Made by a program: the position numbers and the translations under genes
Origin: a virus
Reading direction: 5' to 3' (one strand)
DNA: 40,300 nucleotides
Virus record (IMG/VR): IMGVR_UViG_3300036846_000513
Span: 1-40,300 of that record
The notes under the pieces: model-generated
The model's input: the letters and a program-made list of their open reading frames with translations, nothing else
Told to the model about the DNA's origin: nothing
Database searches by the model: none
Shown: positions 15,914 through 23,126 of the stretch, one piece after another
How positions within the stretch are numbered: position 1 is the first letter of the stretch
How the letters are laid out: every line of letters starts with the position of its first letter

Positions 15914-18137
15914 GGCCCGCGCCTCCGGGTTGTGACGATCCGCCTGGCGTGACCTGTCCAACAGGCGCGGCAGGCGCCTGAGGCGGCCCAGGGCGAATCC
16001 CCGCCCCTCCGGACGGCAGGCGGGGAGCGCCGCGCGGAGGAGCGCCCGGCGCCGCAAGCCCGGCAGGAGAAGCAGACGGGCCGGGGGCGCCAGGACCCGG
16101 CGCAGGCGGGCCGGGTGGAGTCGTGTCGCGCATGAACCCGAGGCCCAGGCCGACGTGCGCCGTGTGGGCGTCCGTGACCTGTTTGAACGCCTTGGCCTGA
16201 TGCGCCTGAGCCGACGCCTTTTTCTCAGCCGTGTCGGCGTTCTTGTTGTCCAATTCCGCTTGTTGGCTGGCCACGACAGCCGGGTTCGGCTGAGACATGA
16301 CCTGGACCTGTTGCGTGATCGCTTGGGCCAGGGTTTGCGCCACCGAGGCCGGGATATCGAGGTACTGGACAAGATCGGCCAGCACGGTCGGCGAAATGAG
16401 TTGCGCCTGTAGAAGTTGCTGCACCAGGGGCATCAGGATAGCGGCGACGCGCGCCTTGGTGTTGGGCGCCGCCGGCGCCTCGTCCACAACCACGTCGTAT
16501 TCTTCGCCAGCCTGATTCATGGCGAGCGGGACGTACTGTTGCTCGCCGTCGAGCACGATCCGGACCATGAAGTCGTCAGGCAGATAGAGCCGCATCATCG
16601 ACAGCAGCAGCTTGCCTTGATTGCGCTGATAGCGGCGCTTGGCGTCGAAGAACGATGACAGGATTCCATAGGCCGCCTGCTTCCGCTGAAGCTCCAGAAC
16701 GCCCGCCTGTTCACGGCTGGCCAGTCCCAGAATCTCTTCGTTCACCCCGGTACAGGCCGTCACCATGTCCTTGGCGAACGACATCAACTGGAACAGGGCG
16801 GGTTGGACCTGAGGCGGCGTCTTGGGCGCCATCTTCGACCCATGTTGGCCGCTGAGCGCGCCTGACTTGACCCAGGTCACTTTGGCCGTGTTCGCCCAGG
16901 TCTTTTCAAACTGGCGAACGTCGGCGACCGCATCCTCTTCCAGCATCATGCCGCCGTTGGCATTGGTCCGGACGATATGCAGCACTTCAGAGAACAGCTT
17001 GTTGACGAACTTGTTCGGCTCCACCATCGGCTTGACCAAGCCGTAGTAAGTCCCCTTGTTGCGGTCCCTCTTGGCCGTAATCGCCTGATACCTGAACGCC
17101 TGTTCAGGCATGACTTCCTTGAACAAGACGGACCCCTGGCCAGTGAAGGCCCGGTAATAGACCTTGGTTGTGCTTTTCACTGAACGCAGATTGGGATTCA
17201 GTCCCTTGGCCTTGTTGAAATCGGCCTTGGACATGGGCGTCAGCTTGGTGATGGTCGGATCAGTCGGATGCGGCATCGGCGCGACGTGGACCTCTTGCCG
17301 CTCCCACCACTGCCATTCAGACACGATCACTTCCGGGTCTTCGGACGTGCCCAACATGCCGTGGGTGTAGCGCTGGCGCGGATTGACCACCGTCAGCCGC
17401 TTGCCGGTCGCGTCCGACCCGTCCATTTCGCCAATGTCTAAGTCAGGCTGGCCAATCTCTTCCTTGAAGTCGTCAAACTCGTCCTCGCTCATGGGGATTT
17501 CGCGCTTCAGGTAGCGCGCATCCTCGAAACAGCGCTTCCGCGACGCCGGATCGGCTTTCATCTGAAGCGGGTCCACTCGCTCCTTCAGGATCGTCGCCGT
17601 CTCGCTCTCGACCTCGACCCGCGTTTCGGTCCAGCCAATGCCGCACGTCAGGGCATCCAGAAAAGCATCTGTGTCCTCTTGGTCGCCGTTACACTGATCG
17701 ACAATGTAATTGGCGCCCTGAGTCAGCACGTCGGCAATGCCGGTACTCTGAACAGACGTGTTCCGGGGATAGTATTGGACCTGTTGCCGGTCCTGAATCT
17801 CGGCGCCGTTGACCGCATCAATGGCCGGTTCGGTCAGGTTGAAGGTAACAGGGATTTTCTGCCCTTCCTTCATCCGCTCGCGTTCTTCTTCCTCCCACTG
17901 GGTTCCAGCGCGGAAATCGAACCAAGCCTTCGCTTCCTGAATCCATTCCGACCAATGGGCCAGCAGCAGCACGTCCCACCGGTCGAACATGACCAACAGG
18001 TCTTCGTCGTCCGGAAGCGATGGGGCCTTGCCCTGAGACGCCACCGGGTTCTCGGCGGGCGTCATCGAGCCGTCGAACTGCGGGCCAGTCGGGCGCGGAT
18101 CACCGATCATTGGGCGCCCCGCCTGGCCGTTCGTCAT
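15906..18137 (-). CDS. Portal protein, P22-like
   Basis: A 743-aa protein, the size of P22 portal (gp1). The core contains DVLLLAHWSEWIQEAKAWFD, EPAIDAVNGAEIQDRQQVQY, a DALTCGIGWTETRVEVE wing strand, and MVTACTGVNEEILGLASREQ, all typical of P22-type portals. The end is a Gln/Ala helix then a Pro/Gly-rich tail. It forms the dodecameric ring for packaging and ejection. The start at 18137 overlaps the upstream gene by 38 bases; ATG at 18110 is an alternative with an 11-base overlap. Confidence 0.85.
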   Translation of the reverse strand: MTNGQAGRPMIGDPRPTGPQFDGSMTPAENPVASQGKAPSLPDDEDLLVMFDRWDVLLLAHWSEWIQEAKAWFDFRAGTQWEEEERERMKEGQKIPVTFNLTEPAIDAVNGAEIQDRQQVQYYPRNTSVQSTGIADVLTQGANYIVDQCNGDQEDTDAFLDALTCGIGWTETRVEVESETATILKERVDPLQMKADPASRKRCFEDARYLKREIPMSEDEFDDFKEEIGQPDLDIGEMDGSDATGKRLTVVNPRQRYTHGMLGTSEDPEVIVSEWQWWERQEVHVAPMPHPTDPTITKLTPMSKADFNKAKGLNPNLRSVKSTTKVYYRAFTGQGSVLFKEVMPEQAFRYQAITAKRDRNKGTYYGLVKPMVEPNKFVNKLFSEVLHIVRTNANGGMMLEEDAVADVRQFEKTWANTAKVTWVKSGALSGQHGSKMAPKTPPQVQPALFQLMSFAKDMVTACTGVNEEILGLASREQAGVLELQRKQAAYGILSSFFDAKRRYQRNQGKLLLSMMRLYLPDDFMVRIVLDGEQQYVPLAMNQAGEEYDVVVDEAPAAPNTKARVAAILMPLVQQLLQAQLISPTVLADLVQYLDIPASVAQTLAQAITQQVQVMSQPNPAVVASQQAELDNKNADTAEKKASAQAHQAKAFKQVTDAHTAHVGLGLGFMRDTTPPGPPAPGPGAPGPSASPAGLAAPGAPPRGAPRLPSGGAGIRPGPPQAPAAPVGQVTPGGSSQPGGAGRV

Positions 18138-18498
18138 AAACGACGTTGCCGTCCTGATCGGCTAACTGATGGTCATTGATCCACGACGGCGCCGAGGGCA
18201 GCGCGTACCGGCTCTCGCTCGAAAAGCTTTCGTGGTACGGCGTCTTGTAGGTATCCGGGTAATGCACCCGCTGATCGTTCGGGTTGACCGCAGTCTGATC
18301 GACCCCGTTGCTGGCCACGTCCTTCCAATACCCGCGCATGTCGTAATCCGGCGCCGCCTCATCCGGATCGAACGGAACCCGGTTCGCCGCCAGCCATGTC
18401 CGGAACAGCCCCTCGCTCGTCCCCTTCAACGGCGTCGTCCAGGGGCCAGGGGTCGCGTGCGGCAAGTTCCGGTCAAGCACGGTATTCAGGTCGGTCAT
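18100..18498 (-). CDS. Conserved phage protein upstream of portal
   Basis: A 132-aa protein. The middle, VPFDPDEAAPDYDMRGYWKD followed by VNPNDQRVHYPDTYKTPYHE and SFSSESRYALPSAPSW, is a motif met in many phage proteins encoded near terminase or portal. No catalytic residues can be named. Its ATG overlaps the upstream gene's stop by ATGA. It is probably part of head assembly or packaging; function unknown. Confidence 0.65.
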   Translation of the reverse strand: MTDLNTVLDRNLPHATPGPWTTPLKGTSEGLFRTWLAANRVPFDPDEAAPDYDMRGYWKDVASNGVDQTAVNPNDQRVHYPDTYKTPYHESFSSESRYALPSAPSWINDHQLADQDGNVVYDERPGGAPNDR

Positions 18499-18839
18499 TG
18501 CATCCGCACCCCCAGGGCCTCGCGCGCGGCGCCTAGGGCCGCATCGCGGATCAGATGCAGGTTGGCCCGCTCATCCGGAAACACCGTCTCCAGCCAGGAC
18601 ACCGGAGCCATCGCACAGCAGTCTTCCAGCCGCTCCGGATCGATCAGGCTGGCCAGGGGCTTGACCCGCCCCTCCTTCAGGGCGTCGAACACCAGCGGCC
18701 CGTTGATCGCCAGCCAAACCTCGCCCTCGTCCACATCGACCACCAGCTTGCGCTCATGCACCGGAACACTGTCGAACGTCATCGCCCCAGGCCCAGACAT
18801 GACGGTCGCCGTCATGATCACGAAGGGATGGCCGCTCAT
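18495..18839 (-). CDS. Hypothetical protein upstream of portal
   Basis: A 114-aa protein starting MSGHPFVIMTATVMSGPGAM. It is mixed alpha/beta (KLVVDVDEGEVWLAINGPLV, SLIDPERLEDCCAMAPVSW). A TTG five codons upstream (18854) is an alternative start; ATG at 18839 is preferred. It overlaps the next gene by 4 bases and opens the operon that runs on to portal. Family not recognised. Confidence 0.55.
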   Translation of the reverse strand: MSGHPFVIMTATVMSGPGAMTFDSVPVHERKLVVDVDEGEVWLAINGPLVFDALKEGRVKPLASLIDPERLEDCCAMAPVSWLETVFPDERANLHLIRDAALGAAREALGVRMQ

Positions 18840-18947
18840 GTCCGTACGTCCCAATCCAGCGTCGTGGCGTGGGGGCGACCGCGGAGTTGACAGGTCAAGG
18901 TCTCGCGCATGGGCGAATGGTCTGCGGCGCGCGTGGGGTCATTCAGG

Positions 18948-19370
18948 TTAAGTCCCCCCGGAGCCCCCCGGCCCTCGGGTCCTGGGGGGGACCCCCGGCG
19001 AACGGGATTCGCCGAACGCCGTTCGTTGAACGTCGTTCTCATCGCTAACCTCTTGAATCTCTTTATCTTTTGCCGGTATCCCCGCCGCCGTGCTGACACG
19101 GCTGACAACCCCTGTCAGGGGTTCGCTAGCCGTGACCCCTAGCGCGTCCTGGGGCGTGTCTTCGAATGCGGCCAAGCACTGGACCCGCAGCGCCTTCGTT
19201 CGCTCACCTACGATCACGAAAGACCAGGGGCGCCCGAGGCTATCCGTTAGGACTTGATCGCCCTGACGACTCCAGACGCGCCGCGCCTGGGACGCGATAG
19301 AACTCAGCTCCGCTGGCCTCAGGTCCAACAGAGTCGGCTTATCCGCCGACGCGGTTTGTGCTCTAGTCAT
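18948..19370 (-). CDS. Hypothetical protein, weakly supported
   Basis: A 140-aa reading frame from ATG at 19370 (MTRAQTASADKPTLLDLRPA). The first 85 residues look protein-like (LSSIASQARRVWSRQGDQVL, RPWSFVIVGERTKALRVQCL). The last 50 are Arg/Gly/Pro-rich, and their DNA is packed with palindromes (18997-19038 and 19099-19132). Either the 3' part doubles as a control region or the true gene is shorter. No Shine-Dalgarno sequence is evident. Confidence 0.4.
   Translation of the reverse strand: MTRAQTASADKPTLLDLRPAELSSIASQARRVWSRQGDQVLTDSLGRPWSFVIVGERTKALRVQCLAAFEDTPQDALGVTASEPLTGVVSRVSTAAGIPAKDKEIQEVSDENDVQRTAFGESRSPGVPPRTRGPGGSGGT
18997..19038. promoter_or_regulatory. Array of three palindromes upstream of the portal operon
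   Basis: Three inverted repeats stand head to tail: GGCGAACGGGATTCGCC (18997-19013), GAACGCCGTTC (19014-19024) and, 3 bases on, GAACGTCGTTC (19028-19038). The last two share the palindrome GAACGNCGTTC. They lie about 160 bases upstream of the first gene of the portal operon, so an operator or activator array for late transcription is possible. They also fall in the doubtful 3' part of a reading frame. Confidence 0.45.
19099..19132. promoter_or_regulatory. Nested palindrome / hairpin
   Basis: AACCCCTGTCAGGGGTT (19107-19123) is a perfect 8-bp-arm palindrome with a single central base, nested in a further CGGCT/AGCCG pair at 19099 and 19128. No T-run follows on either strand, so it is not a standard terminator; an operator or RNA hairpin fits better. 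It lies inside the weakly supported 140-aa reading frame. Confidence 0.45.
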
Positions 19371-19769
19371 AGCGCCGCCGTCAGGCCGTGCGCGGCATTC
19401 GTCAAGCGCCACGGCCTTTAGGGTGAAATTCTAGGGTTAGAGCGGCGGAAATCGCCAAAAGCCATTAGAATTCAAGGCCATGCACCTCCTACCCTGGGAG
19501 GCTGATTTCCAAGAACATCGTTATCTGGCGAATGTGACAAGCGACCAGGCGCGCGCATTTTCGAGTCCGCGACGCCGACAGTTCGCGCGCCGGAAACACT
19601 CGCCCCAGTGTGTGTTGTGGAGCGTCCCCAGAGACCACCCGCCGCCCTACACCCTCGCCTATACGCGCGGCGAAAAAAGCCGACGCGGACCCGCAGAAAG
19701 CATTTTGCGCTTACTGGATTTTCCCGTATGTAGGAGTCTCACTACCCACAACAAACAAGGCCCTATCAC
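19371..19769. other. Divergent intergenic region between virion and cassette modules
   Basis: About 400 bases separate the minus-strand gene starting at 19370 from the plus-strand cassette starting at 19770. Open frames here lack protein-like sequence. A weak plus-strand promoter could use TTGCGC near 19706 with TATGTA 16 bases on, and a GAGTC (a GANTC methylation site) lies at about 19732. The 3' end carries the CCTATCAC sequence that recurs before cassette start codons. No firm promoter call is possible. Confidence 0.4.
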
Positions 19770-19973
19770 ATGCGCAAGCCCTTCACTGACGAACTCCCCC
19801 ACGCCCGCCCCGTCGTCTGGGAAATCCCCTCTTTCGACGGTCGCACAATGTCCTATGGCGTCAGCGTCCGCTTTCAGGGCCGCACGACCGAAGTAACCGC
19901 CTTCGCCACCCCGGACGAAGCCTGGGAACGTGGAGTCGACGCCCTCTGCAACCTGATCGAAGGGCGCTTCTAA
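19770..19973 (+). CDS. Small cassette protein 1 (67 aa)
   Basis: A 67-aa soluble protein (MRKPFTDELPHARPVVWEIP) with strands MSYGVSVRFQGRTTEVTAFA followed by a helix DEAWERGVDALCNLIEGRF. The start follows CCCTATCAC rather than a good Shine-Dalgarno sequence. First gene of a plus-strand run of tiny genes lying between the two minus-strand blocks. It overlaps the next reading frame by TAATG. Function unknown. Confidence 0.65.
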   Translation: MRKPFTDELPHARPVVWEIPSFDGRTMSYGVSVRFQGRTTEVTAFATPDEAWERGVDALCNLIEGRF

Positions 19974-20065
19974 TGACCAAGCACCCGAGCACCGTCGAAT
20001 TCCTGATTATGGGCGCCTGTCTTATGGCGTTCGCCTTTGTCTGGGGATCGATCATGCCGGGCTAA
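19973..20065 (+). CDS. 30-aa single-span membrane peptide
   Basis: A very short frame coupled to the previous gene by TAATG: residues MTKHPSTVEF then a hydrophobic stretch LIMGACLMAFAFVWGSIM ending PG. The one-base coupling and the clear transmembrane segment support a real small membrane protein. The first hairpin element begins 10 bases after its stop. Role unknown. Confidence 0.5.
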   Translation: MTKHPSTVEFLIMGACLMAFAFVWGSIMPG

Positions 20066-20074
20066 CGCGGCGCC

Positions 20075-20157
20075 ATCGCGGAGAACCCGCCCAAGGCCCG
20101 AGCCGGAGACGGTGGCGGGCCTTAAGGCGTCAGAGGGCGCCAACGCCCCGACAACAA
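20075..20157 (+). repeat. Two-hairpin intergenic element, copy 1
   Basis: An 83-bp block identical to copy 2 at 21089-21171. Hairpin 1 (20093-20123) pairs GGCCCG with CGGGCC and CCG with CGG around a GAGA (GNRA) tetraloop. Hairpin 2 (20135-20148) pairs GGGCG with CGCCC around CCAA. On the minus strand the first loop would read TCTC, so the plus-strand RNA is the likely active form. There is no T-run, so it is not a terminator. The block ends about 17 bases before the next ATG. Confidence 0.8.
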
Positions 20158-20173
20158 GGAACGGCCTATCACC

Positions 20174-20365
20174 ATGCGAACACTCGCCATCATCGCCGAA
20201 GCGCAGCGCCAGCACGCGGGCGCCTTTTTCAAGTCCGAGGCCGACGCCTGGGACATGGCCGCGCGCATCGCGGACGAATGCACCACCTACCAGCCCCAGC
20301 AGCTCGCGGGCCGATGGGTCCTGAATGCCTACGACGAAACCGGCTTTTGGCTTGGCCGCCTCTAG
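20174..20365 (+). CDS. Small cassette protein (63 aa)
   Basis: A 63-aa protein (MRTLAIIAEAQRQHAGAFFK) with two helices (SEADAWDMAARIADECTTYQ) and a C-terminal strand pair (RWVLNAYDETGFWLGRL). It directly follows hairpin element copy 1; the start codon is preceded by GGCCTATCACC, with AAGGA some 12 bases off. No known family. The aromatic C-terminus and size resemble small phage modulators in general, which is no basis for a function. Confidence 0.6.
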   Translation: MRTLAIIAEAQRQHAGAFFKSEADAWDMAARIADECTTYQPQQLAGRWVLNAYDETGFWLGRL

Positions 20366-20393
20366 CCCTCGCCCAGATCAGGAACCCGCACCC

Positions 20394-20792
20394 ATGAACA
20401 CCGCCCAGGTTATCGCCGCCATGATCGACGCCGCCGCGCCGGTCATTTCCGCTTACTGGACCGACATAGCCCACGACGCCCGGTACATCGCCGACGCTCC
20501 CGCAGGCTCAACCTTCCTTTGGGCGCCGTACGAGCACGGAACCCGCCTCGTTACGGTGGAGCGCGCCGGAAAGCCGAACCTTGCCGCCGCCGAAGCCTTT
20601 GACGCCATGCAGGGCGCCCAGGCGATCAGCAAACGCGACGCCGACGCCCTGAAATGGTTTGCCCTCACCGTTTACGCAGGCGGCGATTGGACCTTTGCGA
20701 AAATCCCCGCCTACGACGCCCAAGCCGCCGTTATGGGCGCCGCCGCCGCCGCGCGGCAGACGCCCGAGCGCGTCAACGTTTTGAACCTGTAG
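20394..20792 (+). CDS. Cassette protein (132 aa)
   Basis: A 132-aa protein starting MNTAQVIAAMIDAAAPVISA. The ATG at 20394 was chosen because sequence upstream of it is not protein-like; it comes 28 bases after the previous stop. It is alpha/beta with DIAHDARYIADAPAGSTFLW, EHGTRLVTVERAGKPNLAAA and WFALTVYAGGDWTFAKIPAY. The opening MN-AQ is shared with the next gene (MNKAQCLRAARAQ). Soluble, family unknown. Confidence 0.6.
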   Translation: MNTAQVIAAMIDAAAPVISAYWTDIAHDARYIADAPAGSTFLWAPYEHGTRLVTVERAGKPNLAAAEAFDAMQGAQAISKRDADALKWFALTVYAGGDWTFAKIPAYDAQAAVMGAAAAARQTPERVNVLNL

Positions 20793-20803
20793 GAGCGGCG
20801 CCC

Positions 20804-21079
20804 ATGAACAAGGCCCAATGCCTCCGCGCCGCCCGCGCCCAGTTCGCCCGCCACGGATGGCGCACTTACGCCGAAGCCCTGGACGTTGTGATTATGGGCG
20901 GCTTTGAGCGCGCATGGCGCCAAGGCGTCAACGCGGCGACCTTTCACGCCATGACACGCCAATTCCTCACCGGGCAGGACTTCATTTGGGCCGCAGAAGC
21001 GACCGGCGCCGAGCGCGCGCAATGGGTCGCCTACGCCTTGCGCCGCTTGGCCGACGAAGACCCGCAGCGCCCCAGCTAA
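20804..21079 (+). CDS. Cassette protein (91 aa)
   Basis: A 91-aa helical protein (MNKAQCLRAARAQFARHGWR) with EALDVVIMGGFERAWRQGVN and GAERAQWVAYALRRLADEDP. AGGAGCGGCGCCC upstream gives a Shine-Dalgarno sequence, unlike the genes that follow a hairpin element directly. It ends 9 bases before hairpin element copy 2. Function unknown. Confidence 0.6.
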   Translation: MNKAQCLRAARAQFARHGWRTYAEALDVVIMGGFERAWRQGVNAATFHAMTRQFLTGQDFIWAAEATGAERAQWVAYALRRLADEDPQRPS

Positions 21080-21088
21080 ACGCCCCAG

Positions 21089-21171
21089 ATCGCGGAGAAC
21101 CCGCCCAAGGCCCGAGCCGGAGACGGTGGCGGGCCTTAAGGCGTCAGAGGGCGCCAACGCCCCGACAACAA
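21089..21171 (+). repeat. Two-hairpin intergenic element, copy 2
   Basis: Identical over 83 bases to copy 1, 1014 bases away, although the genes on either side are unrelated. It has the same GAGA-capped hairpin and the same CCAA-capped second hairpin, and is followed by AGCCTATCAC and the ATG at 21186. Perfect identity points to recent duplication or strong constraint. Confidence 0.8.
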
Positions 21172-21185
21172 AGAAAGCCTATCAC

Positions 21186-21779
21186 ATGACCTACACCACC
21201 GAAGGCCGAGAGCTTGGCCTATATGGCGTCAACGGCGGCAGCCTGTACCGGCAGAACGCAACACCCGTCATCGAGAACCTTGCGCGCAAGATCGCAGCCG
21301 GAACCTATCACCCCGCACTCGCAGTCCAGGCTTTCCGCTTTTGGGCCGAAAGCGCCGCGCGCGCCTATGTCCGCGAATTCAGCGCCAACGAGCCGGGCGA
21401 ATGGTGCGCCATGTTCCCGCCCATGGCCCGCCTGGAGGCCGCCCGCTACGCCTTGGCGCACTACAGCGAACAGATCGAAGACCGCGCCCAGGACTTGAAG
21501 GCCCAGGCCGAGAACCGGCGCCGCTGGACCTTGAGCGCCATCCGCGCCGCCAACGCCGACTCCGGACGGTTTTTCTTCTCCCGCGACACCATGCGATTTT
21601 TTGGCGACACCATGAAAAGTTGGACCGTGGACTATAACGGCCCGCGCATCTTCGTTGTGCGCGTCAAGCCGAGCCGCGACCTTGACGGGCGCCTGATGAA
21701 AGACGCGGGCGAACGCCGCGAATTCGACCCGACGACGGGCGAAATCGGCTCCCCCATCCGCGCCCAGGTGGAGGTTTAA
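21186..21779 (+). CDS. Largest cassette protein (197 aa)
   Basis: A 197-aa protein starting MTYTTEGRELGLYGVNGGSL. Residues 25-120 are helical (ENLARKIAAGTYHPALAVQA, ARLEAARYALAHYSEQIEDR). Residues 120-197 are strand-rich with many aromatic residues: SGRFFFSRDTMRFFGDTMKS, WTVDYNGPRIFVVRVKPSRD. The N-terminal helical part recalls phage proteins that handle fixed 'row/column' helices, but no family was recognised. It follows hairpin copy 2 and has CCTATCAC before the ATG. Confidence 0.65.
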   Translation: MTYTTEGRELGLYGVNGGSLYRQNATPVIENLARKIAAGTYHPALAVQAFRFWAESAARAYVREFSANEPGEWCAMFPPMARLEAARYALAHYSEQIEDRAQDLKAQAENRRRWTLSAIRAANADSGRFFFSRDTMRFFGDTMKSWTVDYNGPRIFVVRVKPSRDLDGRLMKDAGERREFDPTTGEIGSPIRAQVEV

Positions 21780-21782
21780 GCC

Positions 21783-22064
21783 ATGGCCCATTGGCAAGCT
21801 TCCAGCGGGCGCCCGCTTTACCTGAGGCTCAGCCGAGCCGACGCCGACAGCGGACACCATCAAGGACCCTGTGACGACGACGTTGCAGCCCTAGCCCGCA
21901 GGCCGAACGTGCGCCGCCAACTCGCGGCGATGGACCCCGCAACCCTCGCCGCCGAACTCCGCGAATACGGCGCCTGGGATGACGACGAACTGTCCGAACA
22001 CGACGCCAACCTAGAGCGCATCCTTTGGCTTGCGTGCGGCGACATCAGCGAAGGGAACTTCTAA
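21783..22064 (+). CDS. Cassette protein (93 aa)
   Basis: A 93-aa acidic protein (MAHWQASSGRPLYLRLSRAD). Its N-terminus has several His and Asp residues (DADSGHHQGPCDDDVAALAR), followed by a helical part (PATLAAELREYGAWDDDELS, ANLERILWLACGDISEGNF). The start lies 3 bases after the preceding stop. The layout suggests a small helical regulator; nothing decisive is seen. Confidence 0.6.
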   Translation: MAHWQASSGRPLYLRLSRADADSGHHQGPCDDDVAALARRPNVRRQLAAMDPATLAAELREYGAWDDDELSEHDANLERILWLACGDISEGNF

Positions 22065-22065
22065 C

Positions 22066-22323
22066 GTGTGGACCGTGACGCTTTACAATCAGCACGCCAT
22101 GGCCAGCGCCGCCGCCAAGGGCCGCACCACGCGGCAAGCATTTGAACGCGCCTTGCACAACGCCGGAGGCGCTTTCCTCTATTGTGGCGCCCGCGAATTT
22201 GGGCGCCCGCACGACTGGGAATCCGCCTTCCAGCACGTCCGCGCCGCAATTAGCCATCAGCGCACGACCCGCGTTAGCCTCGCCAGTCCGACCGGATTCA
22301 CCGTCGAGATTGAACGAGGCTAA
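22066..22323 (+). CDS. Cassette protein (85 aa), GTG start
   Basis: An 85-aa protein from GTG at 22066, one base after the preceding stop, reading WTVTLYNQHAMASAAAKGRT. An internal ATG at 22099 is the alternative, but the upstream residues form a sensible first strand. A helix (TRQAFERALHNAGGAFLYCG) and a C-terminal strand (TRVSLASPTGFTVEIERG) follow. It ends 10 bases before hairpin copy 3. Function unknown. Confidence 0.55.
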   Translation: MWTVTLYNQHAMASAAAKGRTTRQAFERALHNAGGAFLYCGAREFGRPHDWESAFQHVRAAISHQRTTRVSLASPTGFTVEIERG

Positions 22324-22333
22324 CGCCCAGCAG

Positions 22334-22411
22334 ATCGCGGAGAACCCGCCCAAGGCCCGAGCCGGAGACGGTGGCGGGCCTTAAGGCGTTGCGGGGCGCC
22401 TAAGACCCCGC
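22334..22411 (+). repeat. Two-hairpin intergenic element, copy 3
   Basis: The first 55 bases are identical to copies 1 and 2, including the GAGA-capped hairpin. The second hairpin differs in sequence but is rebuilt: GCGGGG (22391-22396) pairs with CCCCGC (22406-22411) around a 9-base loop. Changes on both arms that keep pairing support a real structure. CCTATCAC follows. Confidence 0.75.
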
Positions 22412-22431
22412 GCCTATCACACGGAACCCCA

Positions 22432-22653
22432 ATGGCCCTTCCCACCCCCGCGACGCCCGTTGCGAAGTCGCTGCACACCCTCACTGTGATTCAACAGGTC
22501 GCGCGCCTGATCTATGCCCAAGGCGGAATCAGCCTGGAGGGCGCCACGGACTCGGCCTTGCTTCACCTTGGCTTGTACGGACGCCCGGACCCCTATGGCC
22601 TCCGCGCTCGCGCCCTGGAGCTGATGCAGCGCGACCACGGCGGCGCCCAATGA
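22432..22653 (+). CDS. Cassette protein (73 aa)
   Basis: A 73-aa helical protein (MALPTPATPVAKSLHTLTVI) with QQVARLIYAQGGISLEGATD and a basic end (GLRARALELMQRDHGGAQ). It lies after hairpin copy 3; here CCTATCAC is followed by ACGGAACCCCA before the ATG. It overlaps the next gene by ATGA. No known family. Confidence 0.6.
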   Translation: MALPTPATPVAKSLHTLTVIQQVARLIYAQGGISLEGATDSALLHLGLYGRPDPYGLRARALELMQRDHGGAQ

Positions 22654-22877
22654 GCCCCGCCCGCTACGTCATCGACGCCCGCCACCCGAACGCCCAGCGC
22701 CACGACCTCGCGGGCGAGCTTGTGAAGGTCACAACCGACCGCGACGGGACTCGCTACGTTTCCAGCGCCCGTTTGGGTTGCTCGAAAAACTACGACGTGC
22801 AGACCGACGAGGCCGCCATTCGGCGCCTACTCGCCGAACACGCCTTGACCCTTACCGCCATCGCCCAGGAGCCCTAG
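22650..22877 (+). CDS. Cassette protein (75 aa)
   Basis: A 75-aa protein (MSPARYVIDARHPNAQRHDL) with strands ELVKVTTDRDGTRYVSSARL and a final helix (EAAIRRLLAEHALTLTAIAQ). It is coupled to the previous gene by ATGA and stops 4 bases before the next start. The compact strand-strand-helix pattern suggests a small globular protein. Function unknown. Confidence 0.6.
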   Translation: MSPARYVIDARHPNAQRHDLAGELVKVTTDRDGTRYVSSARLGCSKNYDVQTDEAAIRRLLAEHALTLTAIAQEP

Positions 22878-22881
22878 ACCC

Positions 22882-23115
22882 ATGCCCCGCACCCTCACGC
22901 CCGACGAACTGGAATCCGAGCGCGTCATGTTCCGCGACTCCATGCTCGCCGCCCTCGATAAGTACACCACCGCCATGTTGGAAAGCCTGGAAGCGCGCGC
23001 CTTCAGCCGCACCCCCGGCGCCGCAGATCAGGACTTGCCCGAACTCTTCCGCGTTTTCGACGCCCAGTTTGACCGCATCCTGAAACGCGCAGGCGTCACC
23101 ATCGCCCAGGAGTAG
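22882..23115 (+). CDS. Cassette protein (77 aa)
   Basis: A 77-aa helical protein (MPRTLTPDELESERVMFRDS). Most of it is two or three amphipathic helices (LAALDKYTTAMLESLEARAF, LPELFRVFDAQFDRILKRAG). It ends with VTIAQE, close to the TAIAQEP end of the gene before it, which may reflect a duplicated 3' end. Hairpin copy 4 follows. No known domain. Confidence 0.6.
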   Translation: MPRTLTPDELESERVMFRDSMLAALDKYTTAMLESLEARAFSRTPGAADQDLPELFRVFDAQFDRILKRAGVTIAQE

Positions 23116-23126
23116 ACGCCCGCCAG

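Noticed and set aside
19480-19896. Plus-strand frame of 138 codons overlapping the first cassette gene
   Set aside because: Sequence not protein-like, overlaps the better supported gene at 19770 in another frame, and the region is more likely a promoter.
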